From Jimgerdemannia flammicorona (taxonomy: Eukaryota > Mucoromycota > Endogonomycetes > Endogonales > Endogonaceae), in NCBI GenBank assembly GCA_003990745.1, contig RBNI01002252.1:1-19124 (forward strand): a DNA stretch of 19,124 nt, in the 5' to 3' direction. The notes under the pieces were generated by a model, which searched no databases, was not told the DNA's origin, and saw only the letters and a program-made list of their open reading frames with translations. The position numbers and the translations under genes were made by a program. Shown here in pieces: positions 9,828-18,673 of the stretch. How positions within the stretch are numbered: position 1 is the first letter of the stretch; each line of letters begins with the position of its first letter.

Positions 9828-11390
9828 ATGTGACTTTTCAGCTCACAAGAACCCACAGTCAAACTGGATACATTTGACCCAACACCAACCTCTGCCACTA
9901 CAGGAGAACCAGTTATCACCAGCATTTGGACAGGAAGAGAAGTAATTACTTCAAGGCTTGCCAATTACCCAGCATCAGAAGGATCCCAACCAGAACCAGA
10001 AGGTAGTACAGCCTGAAATCCTCAACCAGATCAACCAGACAATACAGACAGCCCTGCTAGAAATTTCGGAGAACTTGCACAAGAACTAGAAGATCTTATC
10101 ACACAAATCCAACACTTTACAGCCAGACACCCCACACCGGTCCCACCAATCTCACCAATAGAACCCCTACCACAACCCCTTGCAGAACTGGAAGAAGCTC
10201 CCACAAGAATACCTAGGCCTATTCCACCTCACCCAAGGACCAGAACACCATCTTCAAGATACCCAAGTACCCCTGTCTCTAGTGACAGTTCAGAAAGTGA
10301 ATCAGAATCAGAATCTGAACCTGAACCAGAATCCAAAGAAAGTGACGACAAAATGGCCACCTCATTGCCAACCTTTGCAGGATACCCAGAAGAAGACCCC
10401 AGAGAATTCCTTGATGGAATTGAAGGAATTGCAGCCTTGAGGAATCTCTCAGATGAAAGAAAAATCACCATCTACAAAGCTCAGCTCAGAGAACCAGTCA
10501 GGGGAATTTTCCATTGAACAGCAACCAACTGAGACTCAGAACTAGCAAGACAGATACAAGCAGCAATATCTGATGAGTTAGAATATGAGGCCATGGTCCA
10601 CTGGCTTATTGAAAAATATGCAGGAAATGAAACCTGCTATAAGGCTCAGGAATCCATCATGGGGATGAAGATGAATCTTGGAGAATTACCCAGAGCCTTC
10701 TTCATAAGAATTCAGAAGAGAATGTATTCTGCCAGGTTCAATGCCACCAACCAAGACATCATAGGTCCAATGACCTTCATGAATGGAATTCCCCCAAATA
10801 TTGCTCAGCATGTCCGCACCCTAGGCATCAGAAGGTCCAAGGAATAAGTAGATACAGCCCAAGGATACTTTGATGTCAGACAAGGAACTACCTAGAGTGA
10901 TCATGATAGAAAAGAAGAGAAGGAAGACATCCTGGTCAAAGCCCTACAAGGACTCCTTTAAGGACAGAAAAGATCTGAAGAAAGAAGGCCAGCCAAAGAA
11001 GGGAAGAAGGATAGAAGCAAAATCCAAGACCTTAGCTCCAAGTTGGACTGATTGGTTGGATAGATTGAAAAACTCACCACACGTGAAAATCGGAGTTACC
11101 AGGACAACAGAGCATACCCATCACAGAGGAACCAAGGTTATCCACCAAGAGATAACAGAAATTACCAGCAAGAAGAAAGAAGGTACCCTGCCCGAGACAG
11201 AGCTCAAGTCCAATGCTTCCACTGTGGACAATTCGGACACTATGCCACTGAATGTGACAACAAAAGAAGTGACCAAAGGGACTCAGAACCACCGAACCAA
11301 AGGAATGACACTCAGTACAAGAAGACTGAAGCCCATCCTATTGAAGATTTCGAAGAAGCAAGCAACAGTGAAGACTACAGTGACCTAGAC
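9828..11390 (+). pseudogene. gag (capsid and zinc knuckle) of the main element
   Basis: Forms the virus-like particle in intact elements. The frame starts at the ATG at 9828, 34 bases after the LTR; the next codon is TGA, probably a former CGA. It contains a proline-rich region, a Ser/Glu/Pro stretch around 10290-10345, and a capsid-like domain from about 10355 with YPEEDPREFLDGI, MVHWLIEKYAGNE and MNGIPPNIAQHV. A basic, Arg/Gln/Tyr-rich stretch leads to a zinc knuckle CFHCGQFGHYATEC (CX2CX4HX4C, 11214-11255) that binds RNA. Stops lie at 9831, 10014, 10515, 10530, 10845, 10893, 10959, 11049 and 11061. There is no frameshift within gag. A second possible start, in KMATSLPTF, is at 10353. The frame continues into the protease region. 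Confidence 0.88.
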
Positions 11391-12250
11391 TTGTACCCCA
11401 TCAAGGTTAGCATGCGAAAAACAGTCTACTCAGCAGAAAAAAGGAAGAGACCTGTAGGAAGGCCATCCAGAAATGTCAGCAGAAGAATGATCCAGGAAGA
11501 AGATGAAGAGCATGAGGAGGAACAGGTAGAAACATCTCCCCAAACTCCCTCACCATTTGTGCCCAAAACAAATGAGCTGCTACCAGAAGATGAAGATATG
11601 GAACAAGAAGAACAGAAACCTATACCCCTGAAGCCTAAGAAGAAGTATACTCTGAAGACCATACCTAGAGACATTTACAATGAAGCCTGGCAGAAGATTC
11701 AAGAAGCCAAGATAGAAGTCCCTCTCCTGCAGTTCTTGCAACTGACACCAGCCGGAGTTCGAAACAAATTGCTAAGAACAACAAAGTCCAGCACTGGCCG
11801 AGTCCCAATCCCATAGCAAGAACCAGCTTCCATCCCTGTCCAAGCAGCCGAGAGATATGTCAGCACCTACTTACATAGAGATATTGGAGGACAAAAAGCT
11901 AAAATCCTTATAGACATGGGAGCAGCTGTCTGTGTCATTGTCAAATGATTCTTGGACACCCTCCAATGGCCCATTGATGGACCATCCAACCTCAGCATCA
12001 TAGTAGCAGATGGAGCCCGAACTCAACCCCTTGGAGAAGTATGAAACATCAGTTCTCCATTCCCAAAGCTGTTGTCACAGAAGCTGTCACCTATGACATG
12101 ATTCTTAGCACCAACTGGATGAAGGAAATGAATGCAGTTGTTGATATTGGCCAACAAGTACTCAAGTTTGACTATCGAGGCAGGAAGTACAGAGTTAAGG
12201 TGACTAGCTATGAACAATCAAAGAAGAAGAAGAAGGTCACTATTCAAGAA
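11391..12250 (+). pseudogene. Linker and aspartic protease, frameshifted
   Basis: After the zinc knuckle comes a basic patch with KRKRPVGRPSRN (about 11439-11474) and a very acidic stretch. The retropepsin-like protease follows at about 11860-12200: ILIDMGAAVCVIV at about 11904-11942, then NLSIIVADG, then MILSTNW and NAVVDI further on. Protease cleaves Gag-Pol during particle maturation. The active-site loop is D-M-G-A at 11913-11924 where the family has D-T-G or D-S-G; an ACG to ATG change explains it. Stops fall at 11814, 11946 and 12042. The frame changes by -1 at about 12051, within the protease domain, which favours a 1-base deletion over programmed recoding. Confidence 0.82.
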
Positions 12251-13500
12251 GAATATGCCAGCAGTGAAGAGTCTACTATAGAAGAGGAAGAAGAATCTGA
12301 AGATGAAAATGATCCCAGACTCAATCCCCGAATTAACCTGGTGGATGACAGACCAGAAGACAATGTGTGGGCCAAGAATACCATCTCTATCACCATTGGA
12401 GCCATTGCAGGAGAAATCAAAGGATGCCCTATATGCCTCAAGAGATACAGGTGTCCCAAGCACTCCTCCAAAATTATGGGAACAAGGAAATCACCTGGCA
12501 CAGCCTGCCCAGAGTGTAGAAGAAAGAAGAAGAAATGCAGACATGTCCCAGAAACACCTGCAACCGAAGCTGCAGAAGTACAAGCGATTTGGGGTCAAGA
12601 ATCATCTGAGGAAGAAGAAACTTCTGACCAAGAAGTTCCTGAACAAGAAGCACCCAATGAAGAAGAGGTCCCTGAACTCATTCCCTGGGATGACCCTCAC
12701 TGGACACCACCTGAAGACAATGACCCCTGGAATATAGAAGAAGGACCCAGTACAATCACCATTATTTCCAAGAAAGAAATCCACCAAGAGAAAGCTTTTT
12801 GGCTAGAAAGATGTCCACACCAAATGGTCTTCCACTCTCCCCAAGACTACTGCTATCAGTGTCATTTGTTGGACCAACAAGAAAGGTAGAGACCCCAGAG
12901 ACCAGAACCCCCAACTACTCTTGCACAGTCCACCATCTTTCAAGAAGTCACCACAAGGTTACAAAGTCGATTTAGAGGACAAGGCTTTTTTACCTGAACA
13001 GAAATATACCCCTTGTCTACCCTTCCCCCAACCTATGATCAAGATGGGTACTGATTTCCAAGACAACAAGAGATAAATAGCCAGGAATATCATTTTCGAG
13101 CAATGGGATATTGCAACCATGGGAGACACCCTGACTGCCGAGACTGCAGACATCAGAAGATTCACCTCAGTCATGATGTTGCAGTGCATACTTTGAAGAA
13201 AGGAGATAACTGAAGCCAGATCCGAAAAAGCCAGATTCGAAAAAGCCAGACCAAGAAGCCAGAAAGAAGAATCCTCAAGATCTATGATTTGGGAGAAGAT
13301 ATCCTAGCTCTCATCAGACATACTACCTGCCAGAGATGGGCAGAAGATGCTGCCAACTTCATGGAAGCCCTAGACCCTACAGGAAGAAGGGGAATTAATT
13401 ACCTCTGAGACCCTTCTACTGGAGCCAGATGGCCACACCTCAACCTCAGAGCTTGGAGGCTCTCTGCTAGTGGAGCTTCAGCCCTAGGAAAGCCCAAACT
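12251..13500 (+). pseudogene. Acidic and Cys/His-rich region of pol, function unknown
   Basis: About 400 residues between protease and dUTPase, a place where Gypsy elements normally have little. Four clusters are visible: CPICLKRYRCPKH (12425-12463), CPECRRKKKKCRH (12506-12544; its CX2CX6C core resembles the first half of a fungal Zn2Cys6 finger), CPHQMVFHSPQDYCYQCH (12812-12865) and CNHGRHPDCRDCRH (13112-13153). The last two share a C-x-H...H...P...D...C-x2-C...H layout. Glu-rich acidic stretches separate the first two from the third. Metal binding is inferred from spacing; I know no family that fits the whole. Stops lie at 12887, 12995, 13052, 13211 and 13406. Confidence 0.6.
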
Positions 13501-13514
13501 CAGCAAGGATATTG

Positions 13515-13930
13515 CCCAGTATGCCCTGCTGCACCCAAAGGCCAAACCCCTGACCAAAGCCCACCCAGAAGATATAGGATATGATCTTCACAGCCTGGAG
13601 GATGAATCTATCAAGCCTGGAAAGACCTTTATGGTCAGAACTGGACTAGCCATGCAGCCACCCCAAGGAGCTTATATTCAACTGACCTCAAGGTCCAGAC
13701 TTGCTAGATAAGAGATAACTGTAGAAGGAGGAACAATTGACCCTGGATATACAGGCGAAATCAAGGTTATCCTACACAACAGCAGTGCAGAATGGTACTG
13801 AATCATTAGAGGACAGAAGATTGCCCAAGCAGTCTTCATGAAGGTCAAGACCCCACAGTTACAGGAAGTCTCCGAACTAACTGAAGGAATAAGACAGGCA
13901 AAGGGATTTGGAAGTTCAGACAGGAAGGAG
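13515..13930 (+). pseudogene. dUTPase domain within pol
   Basis: dUTPase hydrolyses dUTP to dUMP and pyrophosphate and so keeps uracil out of newly made DNA. All five trimeric-dUTPase motifs can be placed in order: motif 1 GYDLHS (13577-13594), motif 2 SRSRLAR (about 13688-13708; normally RSGLA), motif 3 GGTIDPGYTGEIKV (about 13727-13770, with its catalytic-type Asp and Tyr), motif 4 GQKIAQ (13811-13828) and motif 5 AKGFGSS (about 13898-13918). The Gly to Arg change in motif 2 fits GGA to AGA. Stops at 13709 and 13799 lie where the family has variable or Arg positions. The domain is in the same frame as the Cys/His region and upstream of RT. I recall dUTPase-bearing Gypsy elements being described in the basidiomycete Phanerochaete, so the domain itself has precedent. 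Confidence 0.88.
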
Positions 13931-14320
13931 GTATATCTCCTTCAAGTCAACCACCTCAAGAGGAATGTTCCCCAGCAAGTGTACCAGCAACCAGTCAGAC
14001 TGCACAAGAATCTCATCCTGGAGCCTGGAGAACAAACTACCTTCAAAATCTTTGCACCACCCGACCCCAGAAACCTCTTCTTTGAACCCAAGGAAGATAT
14101 CTCACACCTAGACATAGAGGGATACACATTCCCTGACAAGATGAATCCAGTACACTCCCGAGGAACCAACCAAAGTTGGGAAACCATCATCCTGCCGAAA
14201 GGAACCATCATAGGACACCTGGTGCCTTTTCTCAACTGAACTCATAGGGAAGTTTATGAACTAAACCTATCAGGAAACGACAAAAGGTCCCAGAAGAAAG
14301 GAAAGGCCCCTCTGCGACCC
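13931..14320 (+). pseudogene. Region between dUTPase and RT, beta-rich
   Basis: Same frame as dUTPase. It contains ILEPGEQTTFKIFAPPD, then ETIILPKGTIIGHLVPFLN, then a TGA at 14237 and a further run to a TGA near 14330. The pattern of a hydrophobic strand, PGE, and LPKGTIIGHL resembles the short domain that often precedes RT in Gypsy pol. The frame changes by -1 somewhere in 14282-14328 before RT begins. Function is unknown. Confidence 0.6.
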
Positions 14321-15744
14321 AGGAGACAGTGAAGCCTTCCACCAACATTGGAGAAGAATTGACACCTCAACAACAGCAACAACTAGTAGAACTTCTCAAC
14401 AAATATCAAGATATCTTCACCACTGATTATGGCAACCTGCCATACAATTCATCATATCACCACAGCATAAATACAGGAAGTGCAACACCCATCCAGCAGA
14501 AACCCTATAGAATACCCCATCACTTGAAAACATTCGAAAAGGAGTACATTCAAGAACTCTTAGACAATGGAGTCATCTGACCCTCTACCAGCCCCTGGGC
14601 CAGTCCTATACTTATTGTACCAAAGAAAGGAGGATGGAGACTCTGTGTGGATTACAGAAAACTCAATTCAGTCACCAAAAAGGATGCCTATCCTTTGCCC
14701 AGAATCGATGACCTTTTGGATCAGTTACAAGATGCCAGATACTTCAGCAGTATGGACCTCTTCACAGGATTCCATGAGATCCCCATGGACCCCAAGGACA
14801 TTCAAAAGACAGCCTTCCTTGCTCTAGGAAAACTGTTTGAGTACCTCCAAATGCCCTTTGGACTCTGCAATGCACCCCCCACCTTCCAGAGAATGATGAA
14901 TTCAGTCTATGCCCCCTCGATTCACCACTGCCTGATTGTATATATGGATAATTCCAATATTTATTCAGCAGATTTCGAAGAACACCTGCATCACTTAGAG
15001 GAATTCTTCAAGCTCACCCGCAAAAACCACTTGAGACTAAATGCAAAGAAATGCTACTTCAGGAAACAGAAACTCGAATTCCTTGGATTTATAGTCTCAA
15101 AAGAAGGAACCCATGCAGATCCAAAGAAAACCGTGAAGATCAACAATTGGCCAGTACCCAAGACCCCAAAGGAGACACTGTCATTTCTGATGCTAGTATC
15201 CTATTACAGAAGGTTCATCAAGAACTTTGCTCAAATTGCTGCCCCAATTTGGATCCTTCTCAAGAAAGGAGTATCATTTGAATGGACAGAATTACAAGGA
15301 AAAGCCTTCAAGGAACTCAAAAATTGCATGACTATAGCACCAATCCTTGTGCACCCCAATCTACAGAAGACATTCATCTTGTATACAGATGCTTCTAAAG
15401 ATGGCCTTAGAGCAGTTCTAGCCCAGAAAGGACCTGATCAATAGCACCATGTGATCACTTATGCAAGCAGAGCTACCAATCAGCAGCAGATGAACTATGG
15501 TAGCACCAAACTAGAATGTCTTGCAGTCATATGGGCGGTCACCCTATTCAAGCATTACCTCATTGAAAAAAGGTTCACCCTGATTACAGACCATGCAGCC
15601 CTCAAATGGTTATTCAACCGCAAGGAACCCAAGGGAATCTTAGCCCGATGGATCCTTATCCTTCAGGATTACAAAATTATCATCATCCACAAAGCAGGGA
15701 AAGCTTACAACAATGTTGATGTATTTTCCCACCAACCCCAATGA
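14311..15744 (+). pseudogene. Reverse transcriptase and RNase H
   Basis: RT copies element RNA into DNA and RNase H removes the RNA strand. Visible are LLNKYQDIF, the opening IQELLDNGVI, then (after a TGA at 14578) ASPILIVPKKGGWRLCVDYR, RIDDLLDQL, FSSMDLFTGFHEI and MPFGLCNAPPTFQ. The catalytic box at 14941-14952 reads YMDN where the family has YMDD. The thumb/connection reads LEFLGFIVSKEG. RNase H starts near 15375 with ILYTDASKDG, has LECLAVIWAV and TDHAALKWL, and ends NNVDVFSHQ where the family has N-x-ADALSR. Stops lie at 14578 and 15442 and the frame ends at the TGA at 15742. The D to N change alone should abolish RT. Confidence 0.93.
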
Positions 15745-16820
15745 ACCAGAAGAAGGGTGTCCTGAGAAACTACACCCTAAAGGAAGCTCCTCAGACCAAT
15801 AAGGCCCAAGAAGATCTTATCCGAAAAGAACATCAGAAGGCCCATCAAGGACAGACAAGCACAGAAGAGAAAATTCGAAAACTGTATCAACCTTGGCCTC
15901 ACCTCAGAACTCAAGTCCGAAACATCATCCAGAAATGTGACACTTGCCAGAAGTACCAAGGAAAGAAGAACTATCAAGCCCCTCTGCAACCAATTCCCCC
16001 ACCCACTTGCATCTTTCAGAGATGGAGAGTAGATGTAATTGGACCTCTACCAGTTACACCAAGAAGAAACAAATACATCCTTGTATTTGTGGAATACCTG
16101 ACCAAGTGGCCTGAGGCTTTCCCAATGGAAATCGCAGATGCCTTAACTATTGTAGGCCTCCTCTATAGACTCATACTCAGATATGAATCCCCAGAAGAAC
16201 TCATTTCTGACTGAGACACAGAATTCATCAACAACATAATCACAAGTTATGCCCGAATTCACAAGATCCACCTCAAAAGGACCACATCATACCACCCCCA
16301 GACCAATGGCATGATAGAGAGAATGAACCAGACCATCAAGAAAGGACTTGCCTGAGTCAATCCTACTAATTGGGACCTCTGCTTACCTGAGATCTTATGG
16401 GAAATTTGGAACACCCCTGCCACATCCACCAAACAAAAGCCATTTGAAATGATGTTTGCCAAGAAAACCAGAACCGCTGATCATGAGAATCTCAGAGACC
16501 TCCTCAAGAAGGCAGAACAGTTACGAAACCAAGCCAGAGGACAGATTATCAAAGCTCTGGAAAGACAAAAGAAGTACTATAACCAAAAACAGAAGGATCA
16601 GGAGATTAAGATTGGAGATCAAGTCCTAGTTTGGAGAAGCATGATTGAGACAAACTTTGCTGCCAAACTAGAACCAAAATGGAAAGGACCTTATCTTATA
16701 CACAATATCAGAGGAACCAGCATCTATTTAAGAAGTCTGGATGGACAAACCCTCAGAATACCAGTACACATCAACCACCTCAAGATATACCTTTCCCCAC
16801 ATCATGAATCAGAGAGTTGA
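15741..16820 (+). pseudogene. Integrase with GPY/F module
   Basis: Joins element DNA to the chromosome. It is in the -1 frame relative to RT/RNase H, and its ATG at 15741 overlaps the preceding TGA (ATGA). The N-terminal zinc site is H-x3-H (about 15831-15845) and C-x2-C (CDTC near 15940). Catalytic residues are spaced D (16032), 58 residues, D (16209), 35 residues, E (16317), the D,D(35)E signature. The C-terminal GPY/F module reads KWKGPYLIHNIRGTSIYLRS, then INHLKIYL. I see no chromodomain after it. Two TGA stops (16212, 16353) sit at places where the family has Arg or a basic/aromatic residue. The frame ends at the TGA at 16818. Confidence 0.92.
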
Positions 16821-17319
16821 CAACCGCCTTCAGACTCTTATCCTCAGCTCATTTCAATCACTACCAGTTCCCCTACCTCAATTCCGAGGAGTCAATGGGA
16901 ATACTCTCCAGAAGATTCAGATTCATCAAGAGAATCTTGTCCTGGCTAGACAATTGCTACAGGTCCATCAACTTCAGGCCCACTATGCAATTGGAGAACA
17001 GTTGCAGAACCTCCCAGTCCCAGAACAAACATATATCAGAAATACTACAGGACTATCAAGAAGAGATGTTACTGCTGCCGACAGGCTCTACACCCTCTAC
17101 AAGTGAAACCCTGCAGCTCTGATGCAAGCACAATTCTCCTGGTATGATAAACGAGGAATGAACCTAGCCACCTATCTGAGCATTGTCAATACTGTTGAGA
17201 TCTTATTCCCAGAAGAAGAAGAGGAACCCTTGGAATGGAGTGACTATGGTACAGATGACAAAGATGATGGAACAGGTATTGATGCAGAAGATGCTTATCC
17301 ATACTGGGATGATGACTAA
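16790..17319 (+). pseudogene. Tail ORF after integrase, acidic C-terminus
   Basis: A frame overlapping the end of integrase (an ATG at 16741 opens it, the rest beyond about 16790 is new) runs to TAA at 17317-17319, with one TGA at 17104. It is Gln/Leu-rich around 16900-17020 (LARQLLQVHQLQAHYAIGEQ), then YDKRGMNLATYL and an end very rich in Glu and Asp, finishing YPYWDDD 28 bases before the polypurine tract. For part of the stretch the other two frames are also open, so which is coding before about 17100 is unsure; the last 65 residues look best in this frame. It could be a C-terminal extension of pol displaced by a frameshift or a separate small protein. No membrane segment or signal peptide speaks for an envelope protein. 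Confidence 0.5.
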
Positions 17320-17347
17320 AAGATAGTCTGGAGACAGACCATCCTTT

Positions 17348-17359
17348 AGTGGGGGCTGA
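17348..17359 (+). other. Polypurine tract
   Basis: AGTGGGGGCTGA ends exactly at the start of the 3' LTR. This is the expected plus-strand primer site, though the C and T make it an imperfect purine run. Confidence 0.7.
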
Positions 17360-17442
17360 TGTGACGTACCACCTAAATTATACCTTAGCCAGATGACATG
17401 AACACCCAGTATAGTAACTAGCAACCATTGCTACAGAAAATG

Positions 17443-17450
17443 TATAAATA
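17443..17450 (+). promoter_or_regulatory. TATA box in the 3' LTR
   Basis: TATAAATA, aligned with 8588-8595 of the 5' LTR and followed by the repeat block at 17475. Confidence 0.6.
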
Positions 17451-17474
17451 GCCAGACTACCAGATAAGATATAT

Positions 17475-17530
17475 CTGTGCAGGACCTGCACACCTGTGCC
17501 GGACCTGCACACTTGTGCTGGACCAGCATA
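17475..17530 (+). repeat. Palindromic repeats in the 3' LTR
   Basis: Three units of about 19 bases such as CTGTGCAGGACCTGCACAC. Each is an inverted repeat (TGTGCAGG/CCTGCACA), at the same place as the TGTACA units of the 5' LTR. The units differ in sequence between the LTRs but each keeps its own self-complementarity. Confidence 0.75.
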
Positions 17531-17617
17531 ACTTGCCATAGATAGCAAATCTATAGTTAGCCACATAGTAACTGGATAGCAACCAACTTGTATAAATTAC
17601 CCCAGAGACAGAAGTGA

Positions 17618-17623
17618 ATAAAC
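17618..17623 (+). terminator. Polyadenylation-type signal in the 3' LTR
   Basis: AATAAA in GTGAATAAACCTCAGT, conserved with the 5' LTR. It would end the element transcript; inferred from motif and place. Confidence 0.5.
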
Positions 17624-18007
17624 CTCAGTTCCGAAATACAAAGCAAAAGACAAGTCTGCCTACTACACTTCAAGAGATATGCCTGCCAAAAGCCACTTGA
17701 TCCTAAAGGAATTGGATTGCAACACTTAGGAGAAATGCCTGCTCTACAGCCACTACTAGGAGATTGTGAGCTTTGCCCCTTTCCCACTCTGGTCCACTTT
17801 CCGATACAAAGAACAAGTCCATTTTCAAGAGAAGTCCGCTACATTTTGGTTCGCTTGCCAGATAAGCCTGAAGACTTTCGCCCTTCCATCACATTCCCAG
17901 AGAGCCCGCCTATTCTTGCCACAAGCCAGTCTCTTGATGCAACTTCGCAGTGATCTGTTCATGCAAATGAAGCCAGTCTTTGATGTAACTTGCCAAGAAT
18001 CCGAGTT

Positions 18008-18205
18008 ATTTCCCAGAAGCCCGCTGATTCAGGAAGAATCCGCGTCATCTGAGTAGTATTCCCAGTTGAAGCCGAATTCGCGACATCTGAGTTATTAGTT
18101 TGTTCCCAGTGAGCCCAATTCAGGAAGAATCTACCACCAGTATTATTCCCAGTAAGCGGCCGATTCAGGAAGAATCCATGCCATCCTCTATTCCCAGTAA
18201 ATCTG
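18008..18205 (+). repeat. Imperfect repeats in the 3' LTR
   Basis: Four or five units opening with TTCCCAG and continuing GATTCAGGAAGAATC and CATCTGAGT, homologous to the 9127-9375 array but with other spacing. Confidence 0.7.
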
Positions 18206-18668
18206 CATCCAAACCAAGAAGTTCGCCAAAGATCGTCATGCCGAGATTGCATATTTTTAGAAACAAGATCATCACGCAGAAATCACATAAGAAAACCGCT
18301 AAATTGCCAGATCGTTATGCATAAGGAACCTGTCGCGCTACACAGAGATCGCCCGTTACTCAAGAAGGAGAACCATCGTGCTACACAAATTGTGGCATTC
18401 CCAGTTGACCCAAGAAGGAAACCTATTCACACACAAATCGCTGCTACACCCAGAGAACCATCCCAATTAGGAAATTGACATACAAATTGCTCGCAGACAT
18501 CCAGCTTTGACTATTATACCACTAAACACCAACAAGGACCTCAGGAATCATAGAATATTTTGTTGCTTTTTGATAAAGTAACTGGGGGCTCAAGCCAAAC
18601 TACATCAACCCCCAACCTTGTAATTTGCCTCCATTGAGCTGGGCACATTACAATACTATAAAAGTACA

Positions 18669-18673
18669 TATAG
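18669..18673. repeat. Probable target-site duplication TATAG
   Basis: TATAG here matches TATAG at 8467-8471, immediately before the 5' LTR. A 5-base duplication is usual for Gypsy elements. On both sides the sequence continues as the LTR of B', which supports it. However, 16 extra bases (18653-18668) separate it from the end of the LTR as defined by LTR alignment. Confidence 0.55.

Larger units (their letters stand above)
8472..18652 (+). mobile_element. Main Ty3/Gypsy retrotransposon with dUTPase, nearly full length
   Basis: About 10.2 kb: 5' LTR 8472-9794, interior 9795-17359, 3' LTR 17360-18652. The order is gag, protease, Cys/His-rich region, dUTPase, RT, RNase H, integrase (the RT before IN order defines Ty3/Gypsy), then a tail ORF. 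All domains are legible, but about 23 in-frame stops and several frame changes make it non-autonomous. The insertion lies inside the LTR of B'. The two LTRs differ by many substitutions and indels, so it is not a recent insertion, unless they come from different parental elements. Confidence 0.93.
17360..18652 (+). repeat. 3' LTR of the main element
   Basis: 1,293 bases from TGTGACG to CATTACA. It is clearly homologous to the 5' LTR, with many substitutions, a shorter U3 start and a different arrangement of inner repeats. The 5' LTR has an additional 25-30 bases near 8510-8550. Confidence 0.92.

Noticed and set aside
10180..10440. Open frame overlapping gag in another phase
   Set aside because: Gln/Asn/Leu-rich shadow of the Ser/Glu repeat. 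The frame with the capsid motifs is the other one, and B' supports that frame.
11426..12501. Minus-strand open frames opposite pol (for example 11426-11674, 12218-12501)
   Set aside because: They mirror acidic Glu/Asp codon runs, giving Ser/Phe-rich low-complexity strings. The plus strand carries the recognised domains.
9828..17106. TGA as a sense codon (altered genetic code)
   Set aside because: TGA sits at Arg-like sites, TAA and TAG also interrupt the frames, and B' has CAA or TAA at some of the same codons. Mutation of CGA explains this better.
16741..17319. Envelope gene after integrase
   Set aside because: No signal peptide, transmembrane segment or cysteine pattern is seen. The tail is soluble-looking and acidic.
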